A DNA stretch of 64,000 nt from Promerops cafer. Its lineage: Eukaryota; Chordata; Aves; Passeriformes; Nectariniidae. Shown one piece after another: positions 49,226 through 61,231 of this stretch. The position numbers and the translations under genes were made by a program. The notes under the pieces were generated by a model. That model was not told where the DNA came from and did not search any database. It saw only the letters and a list, made by a program, of their open reading frames with translations. The stretch covers positions 62,001 to 126,000 of the forward strand of contig VZSE01002202.1 of NCBI GenBank assembly GCA_013398275.1, read 5' to 3'. Position 1 is the first letter of the stretch, and each line of letters begins with the position of its first letter.

Positions 49226-49390
49226 CAGTGCTTTGCTGTGATTAGCAGGATGTACCCCTGAATGGAGATATCTTTCATACCAAAACTGGTTAGACCTAAA
49301 ACATTGTAATGATATTTCATGGTGGTCTGTGGTAAATAGTTCAAATTCAGAGTCAAATGATGATCTAGCAGTGGCATGGCAAGCTGGAAT

Positions 49391-52175
49391 ACTTTTAATT
49401 TATTCTCTTTTCTAATAAATTATAAACAGTCTTGGATTTAGGTTGGGCTGAGTAGGTACAGGAGTTACCAATATACAAGCAGGGCTGTCAAATTTAGTGT
49501 GCATATCTAGACTTACTCATTTATTATTGAATCCTCAGTTGCCCTTCTGTAAATGCTCTTAAAAATAGACAGTGATCACATCTCACAGGTCAAGCTATCT
49601 GCATTTACCCCCCCTATTTCACACAGTCTCACATATATAGAGCCCACCCACTCTTTTATTTTCTGTGTACTACAAAATTAATTCATACAGGGGCTGCAGT
49701 GGAAGCTTTGGATTTAAGCTATTGCCAAATGGCCTTTTTAAATTGATAGAGATTCCTGTCACTGTTGACTATGCAACTCTCCTATTTCCCTTCTGTATTT
49801 GCACTTTAGCAAATCTGTTTGCTTCCTTTTATACTTTGTAGAGGGGGAGAAAATGACTTTCTGATTTTATTATTTTGTTTTGTGTTCTCAGCACATTGTT
49901 GTCAGCTCAGTGGCTTAGCTGTGCACTTTGGTAGGTGGGGTCACAGGTGTGGGACCTGCAGTGCTGCAGAAGTGAGGACTGCAACAGAATACCCCCTTTG
50001 TTAAAGACAGCTGGGAGTGTGTGCATCATAATCACTGGTTTTATGATAGGCAGCCTAACAGGTGTAATGACCCCTAAAGTTATGCTCGTGTTTATTTCAG
50101 AATTTATGTCAAAATGTCTGAGCTTTTCTTTAAATTGTATCCCACTTTTCCTCTTGCTTTCCAAAAAGAGTGTTGCTGATGAGTGCTCCTTTCAGCAGCT
50201 TAGTCCTGTGCTCGTCTTGGAAGTTTCTGATGCCAGGGGGGTTGCTCGTGTGATAAGTGTTACGTCCATATTGTCAAGCAGCCTACAGGAAAGATGTCTG
50301 GCAGAGCTGGAATTCAAAATACAAAAAAGAAGTCTAAAATTGTAATAATTATTCCCATTAAAAGCATGTTATCAAAACAGTTCTTTACAATTAGTTTCCC
50401 TTGATGGCTCTTCACAGGAAAAAAAATCTCAAGATTCCTATCCACTGAACCAAATTCCACTGTAATTATTCCCATGTGATAGCAGTGAAAGGAATATGAC
50501 TGCAGAGATAAAACCTAAAAGCAAAATTTGTCTCAGTGGTTTTGTTCCAGAACTGAGGAAAGTGAGGACAATTAGTTGACCTAGAGAGGGTTTAACACAC
50601 AGTCCTAATATGGTTTTTGATGTCTGCTTCAAAACAGTCCTGAAACCTGATTCATTTAGAGCCACAGGTAATGAGCAGGCTGGAATTCTAAAGATGTGCT
50701 TTTGAGAGCTCCCTGTACTAGCCTGGGTTCCTGCCTACAGGCAGATGGTCTAGAATTAAAGTGTCCTTCTACTTTCTTACAATTGTTTGTATTTTGAACA
50801 TGGGCGACAAATGTCACTTCTCAGTTAATCTGTGTGCTAGCTCCCCTTGTATACAGCTCCTACAAAGAATCTCACTCTGTTTTTAAGATGCACAAATTGG
50901 CAAAAGGTTGTGACTCTTATCACATTTGAAAGATCTTTATAGAGGTTCCCCAGACACTTCCTAAAGAAATGCTGCAGCGAGGGAGATATCTATGACGCAG
51001 TTTCAGGAGGCTCATTAACTTCCACAACAGGGAGGAACTTCAGGTAAAATAAACATTTAAAGGGCAGCCTAACATTTTAAGGGACAGGTGGCAAGAATAA
51101 TTTGTATCTGTGGTTATATTTATAAACATGGCATTTAAGAAACCCCAGATGCTGTACAAAAGCTTGTCAGTATTTGGTTGCTTATTAAACAGGAGGAAAA
51201 CATGTTAGTAATGAAGCCATGCAAAAATAAGAGATATCTAATGTTCTGCCTAAGGAGCAGAAACGGATTGTTTGTTTCCCAGGTGAGGGTAACAGCAAAT
51301 GGACATTTTTTTACTCTCCTTCCTTAGGTATTGACTTTAATTTTCTCACACTTAGAATGAGAAATGCTACAAGCAAAGTGGGATATCTTTGAATTGCTAG
51401 GAAGAGATTTTGGTGGGTTTTATTGCCAGTGCTAAGTGTGCAGTGGGAATACTCACATTCTTGCAAACTGAAAAGCAACCTAGTGCTACTGGGTTACTTT
51501 TTATTTTAATTTTTGCTCAAGCTAGTTCTGCATCATCTGTGACTTTAAAACAGGTAATGGGTTAATACCTTTGCAGGTGTTGCCAATTGTTCCTTTTAGG
51601 AAGAGAAATCATCAGCTGTTAACACTGATGTCCTTGATTAAAATTAACAAGCGGCTGTTGACAAAGGCCAACAGTCTGATTTGTTTCAGGTAAGGTGGTT
51701 CTTTGTTTCTGGCTTGTGTGTCTCCCCAGTGTAAATGCTCAGTGATCAAAATCTAGTTATCAGTTTTACTGAAGAAATATTGGTCAGTAGAGAATTCAGT
51801 TTGTTTTCGCTTTCCAACACTGGCATTGGCTTTGGAATGCTAGCAGGGAAAAATAAATCCATGTCAGGCTTTTCATCTAATCTTGTTTTCTCCTAATTCA
51901 TGCTGTCAGGCCAGTGGCACATGAACAGCCATGTACTTGCTATGCAAGGTATTGTTTGTGAAGCTTTTTTCTGCAGGGTGAACCTATGATATCAAGGTTG
52001 ATTTTTGTCAAATGTTGTTTGCTGTGTTGATGTTCCAGGTTACCAAGGGGTTAGACACCATGACTAGCAATGTCTCTTAAAGTCAGAGACTTGAAGTCTG
52101 TTTTTTAATAATTAAAAAAAAACAGGTTAAAAGCTGGTCTTACTGTCCTTTGCCTGTGTTTAAATGAGTGAGGAG
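49391..52175 (+). other. GALNT18: GALNT18 intron 1, 49.4-52.2 kb
   Basis: AT-rich intron. A 136-codon frame at 49935-50345 is the longest here; it shows no domain or family resemblance, and shorter frames overlap it on the other strand, so I treat it as chance. No repeats recognised. Confidence 0.6.
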
Positions 52176-52404
52176 NNNNNNNNNNNNNNNNNNNNNNNNN
52201 NNNNNNNNNNNNNNNNNNNNNNNNNNNNNNNNNNNNNNNNNNNNNNNNNNNNNNNNNNNNNNNNNNNNNNNNNNNNNNNNNNNNNNNNNNNNNNNNNNNN
52301 NNNNNNNNNNNNNNNNNNNNNNNNNNNNNNNNNNNNNNNNNNNNNNNNNNNNNNNNNNNNNNNNNNNNNNNNNNNNNNNNNNNNNNNNNNNNNNNNNNNN
52401 NNNN
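52176..52404. other. assembly gap, 229 N
   Basis: The run of N is flanked by purine-rich GTGAGGAG on the left and GGGGTGGG on the right, so the missing part may be G-rich or repetitive. Frames that cross it are meaningless. Confidence 0.98.
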
Positions 52405-52511
52405 GGGGTGGGTCTTGATTGCCAGAATGTTTGTTAGAGGGGAGGAGGGTGTCCTTAAAGACATTTTTATTCTCCTCTTCTTTTTTTAATATAATAAGAA
52501 TTTTAAAAAGG

Positions 52512-52528
52512 AAAAAAAAAAAAAAAAA
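52512..52528. repeat. poly(A) tract, 17 bp
   Basis: Uninterrupted A run about 110 bp after the second gap. No retroposon body is recognised upstream. Confidence 0.88.
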
Positions 52529-55500
52529 GATGAAACAAAAGTCATTCTCTGCTTGCAATTGCCATGGCTGAAGGGCCCTCACTTTTGTCATTTTTGGAGC
52601 CATCAGAATTGTTACCGGCTTTGTCCCCACTGCAGGCAGTGACAAGGGACACAAAGATATCACATCCTGTTTCATAGAATTGGGTGCAATGAGCTATAGT
52701 TGCAAAAGATGCACCTCAGGTCAGTGCCAGAGATCTCCACAAGGGTTTTTTTCCTTTGTGCTCCCACTTTACCTTTTTGCAGTATTATTTATGTCTCATT
52801 CTCTTAACCACCTTCTTGTGTTTTCCCTTTGGTCTTCCCTGCCTCTTTTGCCCTTCCTATGTTCCAGGATCTCCCTGTGCTTTTCTTGCACACTGAATCT
52901 CACTTGTTGAGGTAGAATCATGTGTTTCCTCTCTCTTTGGCAGAAGATGATCCAGACAACTGACATGTGAAGTGTCTCTGGAAGATGGGGTGCCCAGACC
53001 ATTCACCAGCTATGGTAGTCAAAAGTTAGCCTGTCACCACCTCAGCTGACATTGAAAACCTTGTTTGATCCTGGATCTTAATTCCTCTGAGCCAGATGTG
53101 TCTGGGTACTGCTTCTGCACTTATCTGTCAGTCTTAAACAGCTCATGACGTTCAAAGTCACAGCTACCCTCCATTTTCCACACAGCTACTATTTAATCCA
53201 AGAAGCTGAGAGGGGCAATGGGGCAAGGCAAATCAATTAGATGTACTTAAGTGTCACTAAGAAAACAGATACGTTGCTCTTACAGGACTTTTAGGATACA
53301 ATTTTTAGGGTTTGATTTTTCCCAGCTGTGGTGTAAGATACTTCAGGGGGATTGGATGATGTGGATAGGAACATATTATACACTGTGCTCTCAAAAATGG
53401 CTGATTATGGAACATAAGACCAAAAAGAGCTTGTACATTCTGATCTTTTCCCCAGGTTTTACTTTCTTGTGACGTTCTCACGACCTGCATCATACGTTGC
53501 TCTGTGTGCCATTATCACATGCTTTATATTCCTTGTAACGGTAAATTCAGCTTGCTAAGGGGAGCCATGGATATTATAATAACAAACAGGAGTGGGTAAC
53601 AGACTGCAGAAATTAGTGTAGAGAATTGGCCTCACTCCACAAAGCACCCACCCGTTTATCTACTGAATGCTGTAATATTTATGTGAAGCTGCTATGTGAA
53701 TGTATATGAGCATTATGTCTATGCATCTCCCTATAATCCATTCTTCAGTCCACATGGGAAAGAAGTCTTCAAACTTGGAGGTGAAATCCAAGGAAAGAGT
53801 TAGTGTATTAATTAGTTTGTTGGAGTATAAGGATTGTTTACCACCTCTCTGATTATTTTAAACTTTTTAAAAGACATTTCCCTCTTTGTGAAGCTGGAAA
53901 ACTAAATGTGGGAAGATGTATGTAAATCCACTGTTGAAATAATGGTGATACAGGACAGCCATAGGAGTGCCTTGTGAGACACCAGCTTCCTGTGAGAGGC
54001 ACAGGGACACTCAAATAGTCACCCAGCAGCAATATGTGTGCTAAAGCTCTTCAGCAAAATCTGTATTTCAGGATAGTAACTGACTTTCAGTGGGGCTTCT
54101 GTCTTGGGCCACTGGTGTTGGAAAACAAAATGAAAGCAATTTTCTTTAGCACCTTGATGTAGTTGTTTCGGTTCATGATTGTATTTTTCAGATTACATCA
54201 TGATTCCTCTAAGCTGTGACCTCCACCAGACCTGTTAATTTCTTGAAAAGGCTACTTAAAAGTATTCAGCGTTCCACTTCTGGGAGGCACATATCACACT
54301 TAGGAAGAATATATGCACTAGAGTTTAACTTTGGAGAAAGTGTGTTATTCCCAGAGTTGAGAGGGTAATTCATCTTTGAATGAGTATATTTATCAAGTTG
54401 AAATCTTTCTAAGTTCATAATGGAGATGTTTTAGCATCCAGTATCCCCAAGGCATGCCAACAAGAATGCCTTTTTGAGATTTTGGCCAAGTACATGTTTA
54501 AAATTATTGTGACTTTGGCGAAAGTGTAATTCTTTTCTTGCCTCTGCCAATACAAAAGATGGAACAACTTTATTCTCTTAGATGCACAAATTATATTTCT
54601 ATCATGTTTTTCATACTGAACAAACTGACAGTATTTCCTTGAATAACTGCAATATTTCCATGTAATGAGTTGGATGAATGAAAAGATTTAAAAAAAAAAC
54701 AAACATAAAATGGGCAGTATGTTTTTCATCACTTGGGTAGGCCACAATATTATAAAAGGTCATGAACTATCAGTCCAGCCAGTTTTCAGATGGCATTTAG
54801 AGTTGTGTACAGACATCAGATTTGAAGTTTTACTTACTCTTACAAAGGACAACTTTTCCATGCAAGAAACAGATTTTATGTAAACAAATAAAAATCTATA
54901 TTCATAAAGCCTGTGAACCTCTTAATGTGGTGTTTGCTGTCCAGTCAGGAGTCACATTTAAAACCACACTACTTAAAAACTTAGGACAGTCCTTTTTCCT
55001 GATACGGATGTAAACAAAGCAAGTGCTTATTTATTTGATTGCAGATAATACAGAGATGTGGTGCAGTTTTTGGAAGATGCATTTCTCAAGTGTTTTTAAC
55101 TCCAACAAAATAGTGGAATAATAGATTTGTGCTGCAGATAGGGAATTAGGTGATCTGTTTGTAAAATTGAAAGCATTTTGGGATTGAAAACCCACAGTAA
55201 GTCATGTTTAGGCAATAGATGTAAATAGGGAGAGATGCAGGGCTGCCTCCATTGCAATACATGGAATCTTTCTATAGCTTTTTGTTATTATTTTTTTACA
55301 GTAGAAGGTGCAGCAAAAAATCTATGGAAAGCTCTTGTTTTTCACTCTTGTGCTTTGCTGGCCTGAGTTTTGGTTGGCTTAATGTAGTGTGCTCAGGATG
55401 TGTGGCTGAACTTGCCTGTGTACCTGCCCCTGGCCTCTCACAATGACTGACTTCCTTTGAAAAACAGTGTAAGTCATTCAGAACCCTCTGGAAAAGGTGA

Positions 55501-55750
55501 TTATTCCCCCAATTGTCATAATGCTTCAGCAGCTCTATTTTTCCCTCTCCAAACTCTTCTGTGTGTGGGCTTCTTCAGCTGAGCACAAACTTAGAGTTTA
55601 GTGGTTCTGTTTGTTCCATAGTCCAGTTATCCTTTTGGTGGTCAGAATAAAATTTGCCTACTGGCTTCAAGGCTGATATTCTTTGGAAATAATGCACTGT
55701 GTTCAGCCTTGATTTAGCACAAGATGTCACTTAAGCAAGGTTGGGTTTTT

Positions 55751-55766
55751 CTTTCTTTCTTTCTTT
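55751..55766. repeat. (CTTT)4 microsatellite
   Basis: Four perfect CTTT units preceded by a short T run. Confidence 0.85.
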
Positions 55767-57289
55767 GTGTTTTGCTTATTTTCATTTTGAAATGCTGATA
55801 TTTGCATTGTAGTTTAACTATTATTAAATAATACTTAGTTACCATGAAAAGAGCAGACCTAATAATTTCTGAAAATGTACTGTTACAGCCTCGCATACAT
55901 TTTGTGGTGTGAAATAAAAGCATGCATTAATTTCTATTATACTAGTAAATTGCTTTTAGCCTGTTCATTTGTAGCTGTATTTTACTTGTTTACTTGTTTT
56001 ATCCAGGTGTACCTCAAATTCCTAACATCATTGTTGCTTTACAGGCAAAAGTATGTGGAAATTCCCCGTGTGTCAGTGGGGGAATCTTTGTGCAAATAGG
56101 CTGCCTGGCTTGTTCCTACAAAATGGGAAGGATGGCATTGCAGATGTACCTGCGGAATGCACAGACTGGATTTTAGGCTGGTGTGCAGAAGATTCTCTGT
56201 GAGGTGTTGGAAACATGAAAGACAGGTTGTGAGTCCTCTCAGCCCAGGGACTGCCACCACTTGGTGGATTTACCAGGAATGTGCAACAGAGAGATCAGGC
56301 AGTGCAGTCCCCACCACTGCTGCCTTTTCACTTCTCTGGGCTCTGTTGTTTTCGTTGCTGAGGCAGCTGCTCCCATTAGCAGAGGCAGTAATTCATTTAG
56401 TGCAGGATTTACTTACAGTACAGCTGTGCTGCTCTGATGGTGCCATCTGCCATCCATGGGTGGGAGCCAGCTTCCCACAGGCTGCTGTCCCTTAGGACAC
56501 CCAGACACCCGTGCACGCAGCTTGCATGCCCCATAAAACGTGGGAGCAAAGGAACCTGGGGAGCTATCAGGAGTCACTTAGCTGAGATCTGCGTCTCCAG
56601 ACTGTGGTGCTAGGATCTAAAAAAATTGTATCTAACTGAGGTGGAATCATCAGAAGCAAACCTGCTGGCCAATTTTCATTTTTTCTCCTTTTAGATGAAC
56701 TGCCTAATTCAGCTTTGTAAGGTGCAGCCAGCCACGTCTGTCAGGGGGTAGCTAGAAGAGCAAAATTACGAATTGCCATCTAAAGAGATCATCCTCTTAA
56801 TTGCAGCAGGCCTTAATTCACATTCCATGGGTGTACTTTTGCATTATTACTTAATCAAAAAGCTGTAAGAGCCAAATATTTTTGTGGCTGTACCTGTGTT
56901 CTAGATTCTCCTGGTATTTGCTGTGTTGCCTGTGTCATCTGAGGCTTTCCTGCTCTGTTAAATGAAGGCACTGCTACCAGGGCCCTGTGTCAGAGGAGCT
57001 CAGGAGCTCACTGTATGTAGGGCAGGCAGAGCTGGAAACAAATTTGCCTTTTTCTGGGCCAATTGAAGCTGATGAAGTGAAAGCACTTGCTTGGTTCACA
57101 GCCACTTGGTTTATGCTGCCCTGTGCACTGGGGAGTGAAAATCTTACTAGAACCAGGGGGCAGTGCTGGTCAGAATCACACATCACATCAGCACAGAGTG
57201 AAGCTGTGGGTTGTTGCGATGCCATGAGTTCCCACTCCACGCCACTGTCCCCGCAGAGTACCTCTTTGGGGAATGAGCACTGGAGAATG

Positions 57290-57780
57290 GTAGCGTCGAG
57301 ACGTAGGTGAGGTGAATGCCAGCACGGGAAGAAATAATGAGAGGGACAAAGGCTCTCTGGGCTACATGCACCAGCAACACTTCATTGCTGGGACAGTAGG
57401 GGCCAAAGAGCAACAAACTAGCGAGGGGCCAGGCTTATAAAGGGTATAAAGGTGGGCGTGGTCTAGGGAAAGGGTCCAATGGGAATAAGAGAGGTAGGAG
57501 GGTCCAGGGAGGTGCAAGGGGCCCTGTGCCCTATCAGGGCACAGGGGGAGGCATATATAAACTGGGGGCCAATCAGGGGGAGAACTGGGGAGAACATTCT
57601 GGTAACAGGGAGTGAACTGGGGATGACAGATGGAAAGATTGACATGGTCTGGGGAAGGTTCCAGAAGGGTAGGAGGGAAAGGGTGACATAACTAGGGGTG
57701 GAGAGCAACCGCAGGGGAAGGAGGAGACTCCTCCCAGGGCACCCATTCCGGGTTGCCGTGGGATACAACAGGTTGTTACA
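57290..57780. mobile_element. probable retroviral LTR (or LTR fragment)
   Basis: The right end is GGTTGTTACA, which on the minus strand gives TGTAACAACC, a typical LTR start. The body is G/C-rich on a background of AT-rich intron and has several TATA-like words (TTATAAAG near 57435, TATATAAA near 57555), two CCAAT boxes and a perfect hairpin (57522-57546). I favour minus orientation from the TGTAACAACC end, but TATA-like words occur in both directions, so strand is left open. The left end is uncertain. One candidate is 57092, where TGGTTCAC is preceded by TGCT (57088-57091), matching TGCT at 57781-57784 as a possible 4-bp target duplication; that would make it 689 bp. No internal retroviral genes are visible. 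Confidence 0.6.
57522..57546. repeat. perfect hairpin within the LTR
   Basis: CCCTGTGCCCT and its exact reverse complement AGGGCACAGGG are separated by three bases. The 11-bp GC-rich arms could form a stable stem in DNA or RNA. Confidence 0.8.
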
Positions 57781-60700
57781 TGCTTATTTTGCGATTGTGT
57801 TCCAGAGGGTAGATCTCAAAGAGCTCTTGAGCTATACAGATCAAGGGAGGTGTTTAGACATAATCTAATATACAAAACAAGTGAAAACTTGGCTGGTCTA
57901 ATTAATGGGAAAATAATGGGAAAATAGTTTTGCCCAAATCTGTGTTTCAGAGAAAGCTGATGAATGTTTTAATAAAACTGTGTCAAGTACTGCTTTAATT
58001 TATTCCTTACTTAAAAAGAAAATAATATTAAAAAGAAAATATTTTAAGAAAGATCTTCTTTCCCACACTTAGACTACTGAGAGTTTTCCTCATAATTTGG
58101 CAATGCTTTCCTGGCTTTTTGTGTCAGCCTGTATTTGCTGTATTTGCAGTATTGAACTAGGTATGAAAGTTTTCTCTGAAAAGAGCTGATTGATGAGCTT
58201 TGGTCTAGGTACTGTTTACTCAAATGCATTTTAGCCTCTTAGCAATAACACTGCCCACTTTGCTCTTATTTTGGACTTAATGTACCCCATGCACAGTGTG
58301 CAGAAGGACCACAGTCTGTGGTCTCAGGAATGATTGTATATCCTTGCACTGTAGCGTTTTCCCAGTGGAATGAGGGTCTGTCCGTGGAGAGAAATCAGCA
58401 CAGGGAGTAGCGGCAATTCAACTGGAGGCCGCTTAGGTACATTTCAGATGAACACTGGTTTTCTTCCTAGGAGTGTCTTTGCTGTGGCTGGAGCTCATCT
58501 GAGCATGGCAACTCTTTCAGGCTTTGTTTGTAACATTGAATAATAATCTTGACAATTGTGTGAGAGATGTGTCAGTTTATAGTGATAATTTAAGTCATTA
58601 ACAAATGGCAGCAGCCCAGAATCCATATGCAACATAGTGTTGGTTGAGTGGATTAACTTTCTCTTAATATTTTTGCAATAGCAAGCAACTCTGTTCCACT
58701 TTAGTTTCATGATTCTTTTTCCTTATGGTTCTTTTGTGAGAAAAAAAGAAAAAGAAAAGCCCTACAAAAAAGATAGACACTGAGCATGTGAGCTGTGTTG
58801 ATGACTTCTGTGGGACTGTTCATTTTCCAAAGCAAAGGGCTGTGGTTGTCCGAGAAGGTGAGGAAGGGGACAAATGAGACTCCTGTTTCCAGTCAGTTGC
58901 AGAGCCTTGCTGTCCTATTTGACAGTAAAATGCAGATTACCACAAAATTTGTGTGGGATGGGGACTACTAAGGTTGATTGCCACTGAGTGATTCCAGAAT
59001 GGCAATTCAGCTGTTATGAAAACAGTTCAGAGGTGTCAGACCTCTTATTTCCATAGAAAGTTTTGATTCCCTTAGTTCAGTGAGCTGGATGCCTATTTTA
59101 GATGCACTCCATCTTGGGTGTCACCTGCCAGACTGCTCTTCCTGGAGCTCTGTACCACTTCCAGAACTGATTAGGCACTGCAACCTCAGTAGTGTGATTA
59201 CAGTGGCTTGGGATTAAGGAAAGAAGTGCAGCTGAATCCCTACCAGAAACCCTAACACACAACACCCTGGGATAGCCGGGAGGTGGGCACAGCTGGCTTT
59301 GAAGTTGTTGATGCCTCACCCCAGTGATCTTTTCAAAAGGAAACCAGTCCCATATGGCCATCTAGGAACCCTCTTCAAACACAAAGGAGCAGCCCAGCTT
59401 AGAGTAGAGCTTGATGTCACTGTGGGCACTTTAAGGCTGTGGGGATTTCAGCAAGCAGAAATGGATATAGGAAGCAGTTATGATTATAGATGGAGTTCTG
59501 TTTAAACAGAGTGGAGATAATTAAGGTGTGGCTGTATTTATGCACATAGGAGTATTAGAAAGCAATGTTTTATTCAGTCTTCAAGGGCTCCAGTTTGCAC
59601 TGCTGGTATTAGCTGTTCTTTGCTTGCCTGAAGCTTGGCATTGCTTAGCCTGGTAGTCTCTGACTAGCATCAACTAAAATAGAATTGCTGTGCTGGCTAA
59701 GTTTTAGAATAGATTTCTGTGCGAAATAGGAAGGAACAAAAACTCTGCTTTAAAGAAAACCCCTAAACTTGCTTAGTTGCATAAATGCAAGGGACAAAGT
59801 AGTGTTTTCCATGCAAAAAAATACTGTGGTATGTCAGCATGTTGGCACTGATGGTGAATAAGCTGTTTTAAATATACATCCTAGAAATAGGAAATATGCT
59901 GTGATAGATCAGTCTGGGAATGTATCTTAAATGGAGGAAAAAGGACGCAAAATGATACCATGTAGTTGGAATTCTGGACTTTACTGAGAAGTAAAAAAAA
60001 AGTGATCATGAATTCTCTCTGTAGGCAGCTGTTAAGCAATAAGTTTTTAAATATTTCTAAAAACTTTTTGACTAGAAAAGCAGCACACTGTGGTAATAAG
60101 AATTGCAATGTTAAGCTTTATGCATGAATAAAGGTACAGATATATTTTAATGGCATTTCTGAGGTTGATGTTGTAATGACAACCTTCGTTAATGAGCTTT
60201 CAAAGCCGCGTGAAGGCATTACTACAGAGATTAAAACATTCTCTAACAGCACAAAGAAAATACACTTGTGGTGGATTTGGAAGGCTGTTTCGGAGAAAGA
60301 GCACCAAGTAGTGCAAGTTCTTGGACATGGTTGTAAAAATTTAGTAGACTTTAAAGATGATTTCCACTGCATCTGACTGCTTTCCAAGCAAGCATAAATG
60401 TCTTGTCAGAATCAACCTTGCTGGAGGCAGGAGGCTGAAAGTAAGGGGAGAAATTAATTCTGTAATATTTGTTCCTGAGAATAAAAATAGAAACAGAGAA
60501 AGTGGCCCTATGTCCTGTGAAAACCTTTTGTTTTCCAAAGTGAAAGCTGCAAACCTTTTGTGTTTTTTTTCTTCCTTTGTTGTTTTTTGCTCCTTATACC
60601 ATTCTCTCTCTTTTCCCCAGAAGTACTCAGAGACTCTGAAATATGAATCATGCTATTTGTCCATAATAGCAGTGATGCCACTAAAGCATCAAGCTATTAA

Positions 60701-61231
60701 ACGGGGAGAGAGAGGGACCTTTTCTCCTTGGCTCTTAGCTCTTGTATTTAATTCTGATTTAGAGGATAGACCAGAGTAGTGTGCAACACACCATAAATGC
60801 ATGCATATGAATTTAGTCAGGGAACAGGCTTCTTGGAAAATCAAATTAATTGCCCACTAGATATTAACGTCTGTGATTTTACAAAGTAATTTAGCACTTC
60901 TCTATGACTGAGATTTATCAATGGGATGTAAATCATAAAGTGCGCATTCCTGCTTTTTCAACGAGCGCATTCTCCAGCCTGTGTTGGAGAAATATTAAAA
61001 GAAATTAAATTTTAAAGTATGATAATATCGGTCTCTAAACAATTTTAAAGTTTTTATTGTAATGAATAAAAGCAAAGACATTGTTTTCAAAGCATGTTTC
61101 GTTTTTGTAAGAATAGGTACTCCATTACTCTTGTTTTGGATGGTGTAGAAATGTATTGCTGTTTAATAGGAACTGCAAAACTGTTGGAATATTTATGTTA
61201 TGACTCAAATCTCCTGTCTTATGAGGTAGTG
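57781..61231 (+). other. GALNT18: GALNT18 intron 1, 57.8-61.2 kb
   Basis: AT-rich intron. Two copies of TTAAAAAGAAAATA lie close together near 58013-58040. The overlapping frames at 60118-60387 minus and 60357-60779 plus (140 codons) have no recognisable protein content. The stretch around 60160-60260, with a few CpGs, could be conserved non-coding sequence, but I cannot test that. No exon recognised. Confidence 0.55.

Larger units (their letters stand above)
47487..49390. repeat. 1,904-bp block, second copy
   Basis: Same sequence as 45582-47485 as far as read by eye, offset by 1,905 bp. It continues into unique intron sequence at 49391. See the first copy for the interpretation as an assembly overlap. 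Confidence 0.95.
52405..57091 (+). other. GALNT18: GALNT18 intron 1, 52.4-57.1 kb
   Basis: AT-rich intron with an A17 run (52512-52528) and a (CTTT)4 microsatellite (55751-55766). Moderately GC-rich sequence at 56150-56560 carries a 112-codon frame without recognisable content. No exon, RNA gene or clear transposon recognised. Confidence 0.6.

Noticed and set aside
45582..49390. A genuine recent segmental duplication
   Set aside because: Apparent identity of the copies, the lone n exactly at the junction, and one-sided unique flanks fit an unmerged contig overlap better, although reads are needed to be certain.
52105..52675. Frames of 84-171 codons around the second gap
   Set aside because: Most of each frame is N, so there is no evidence of coding.
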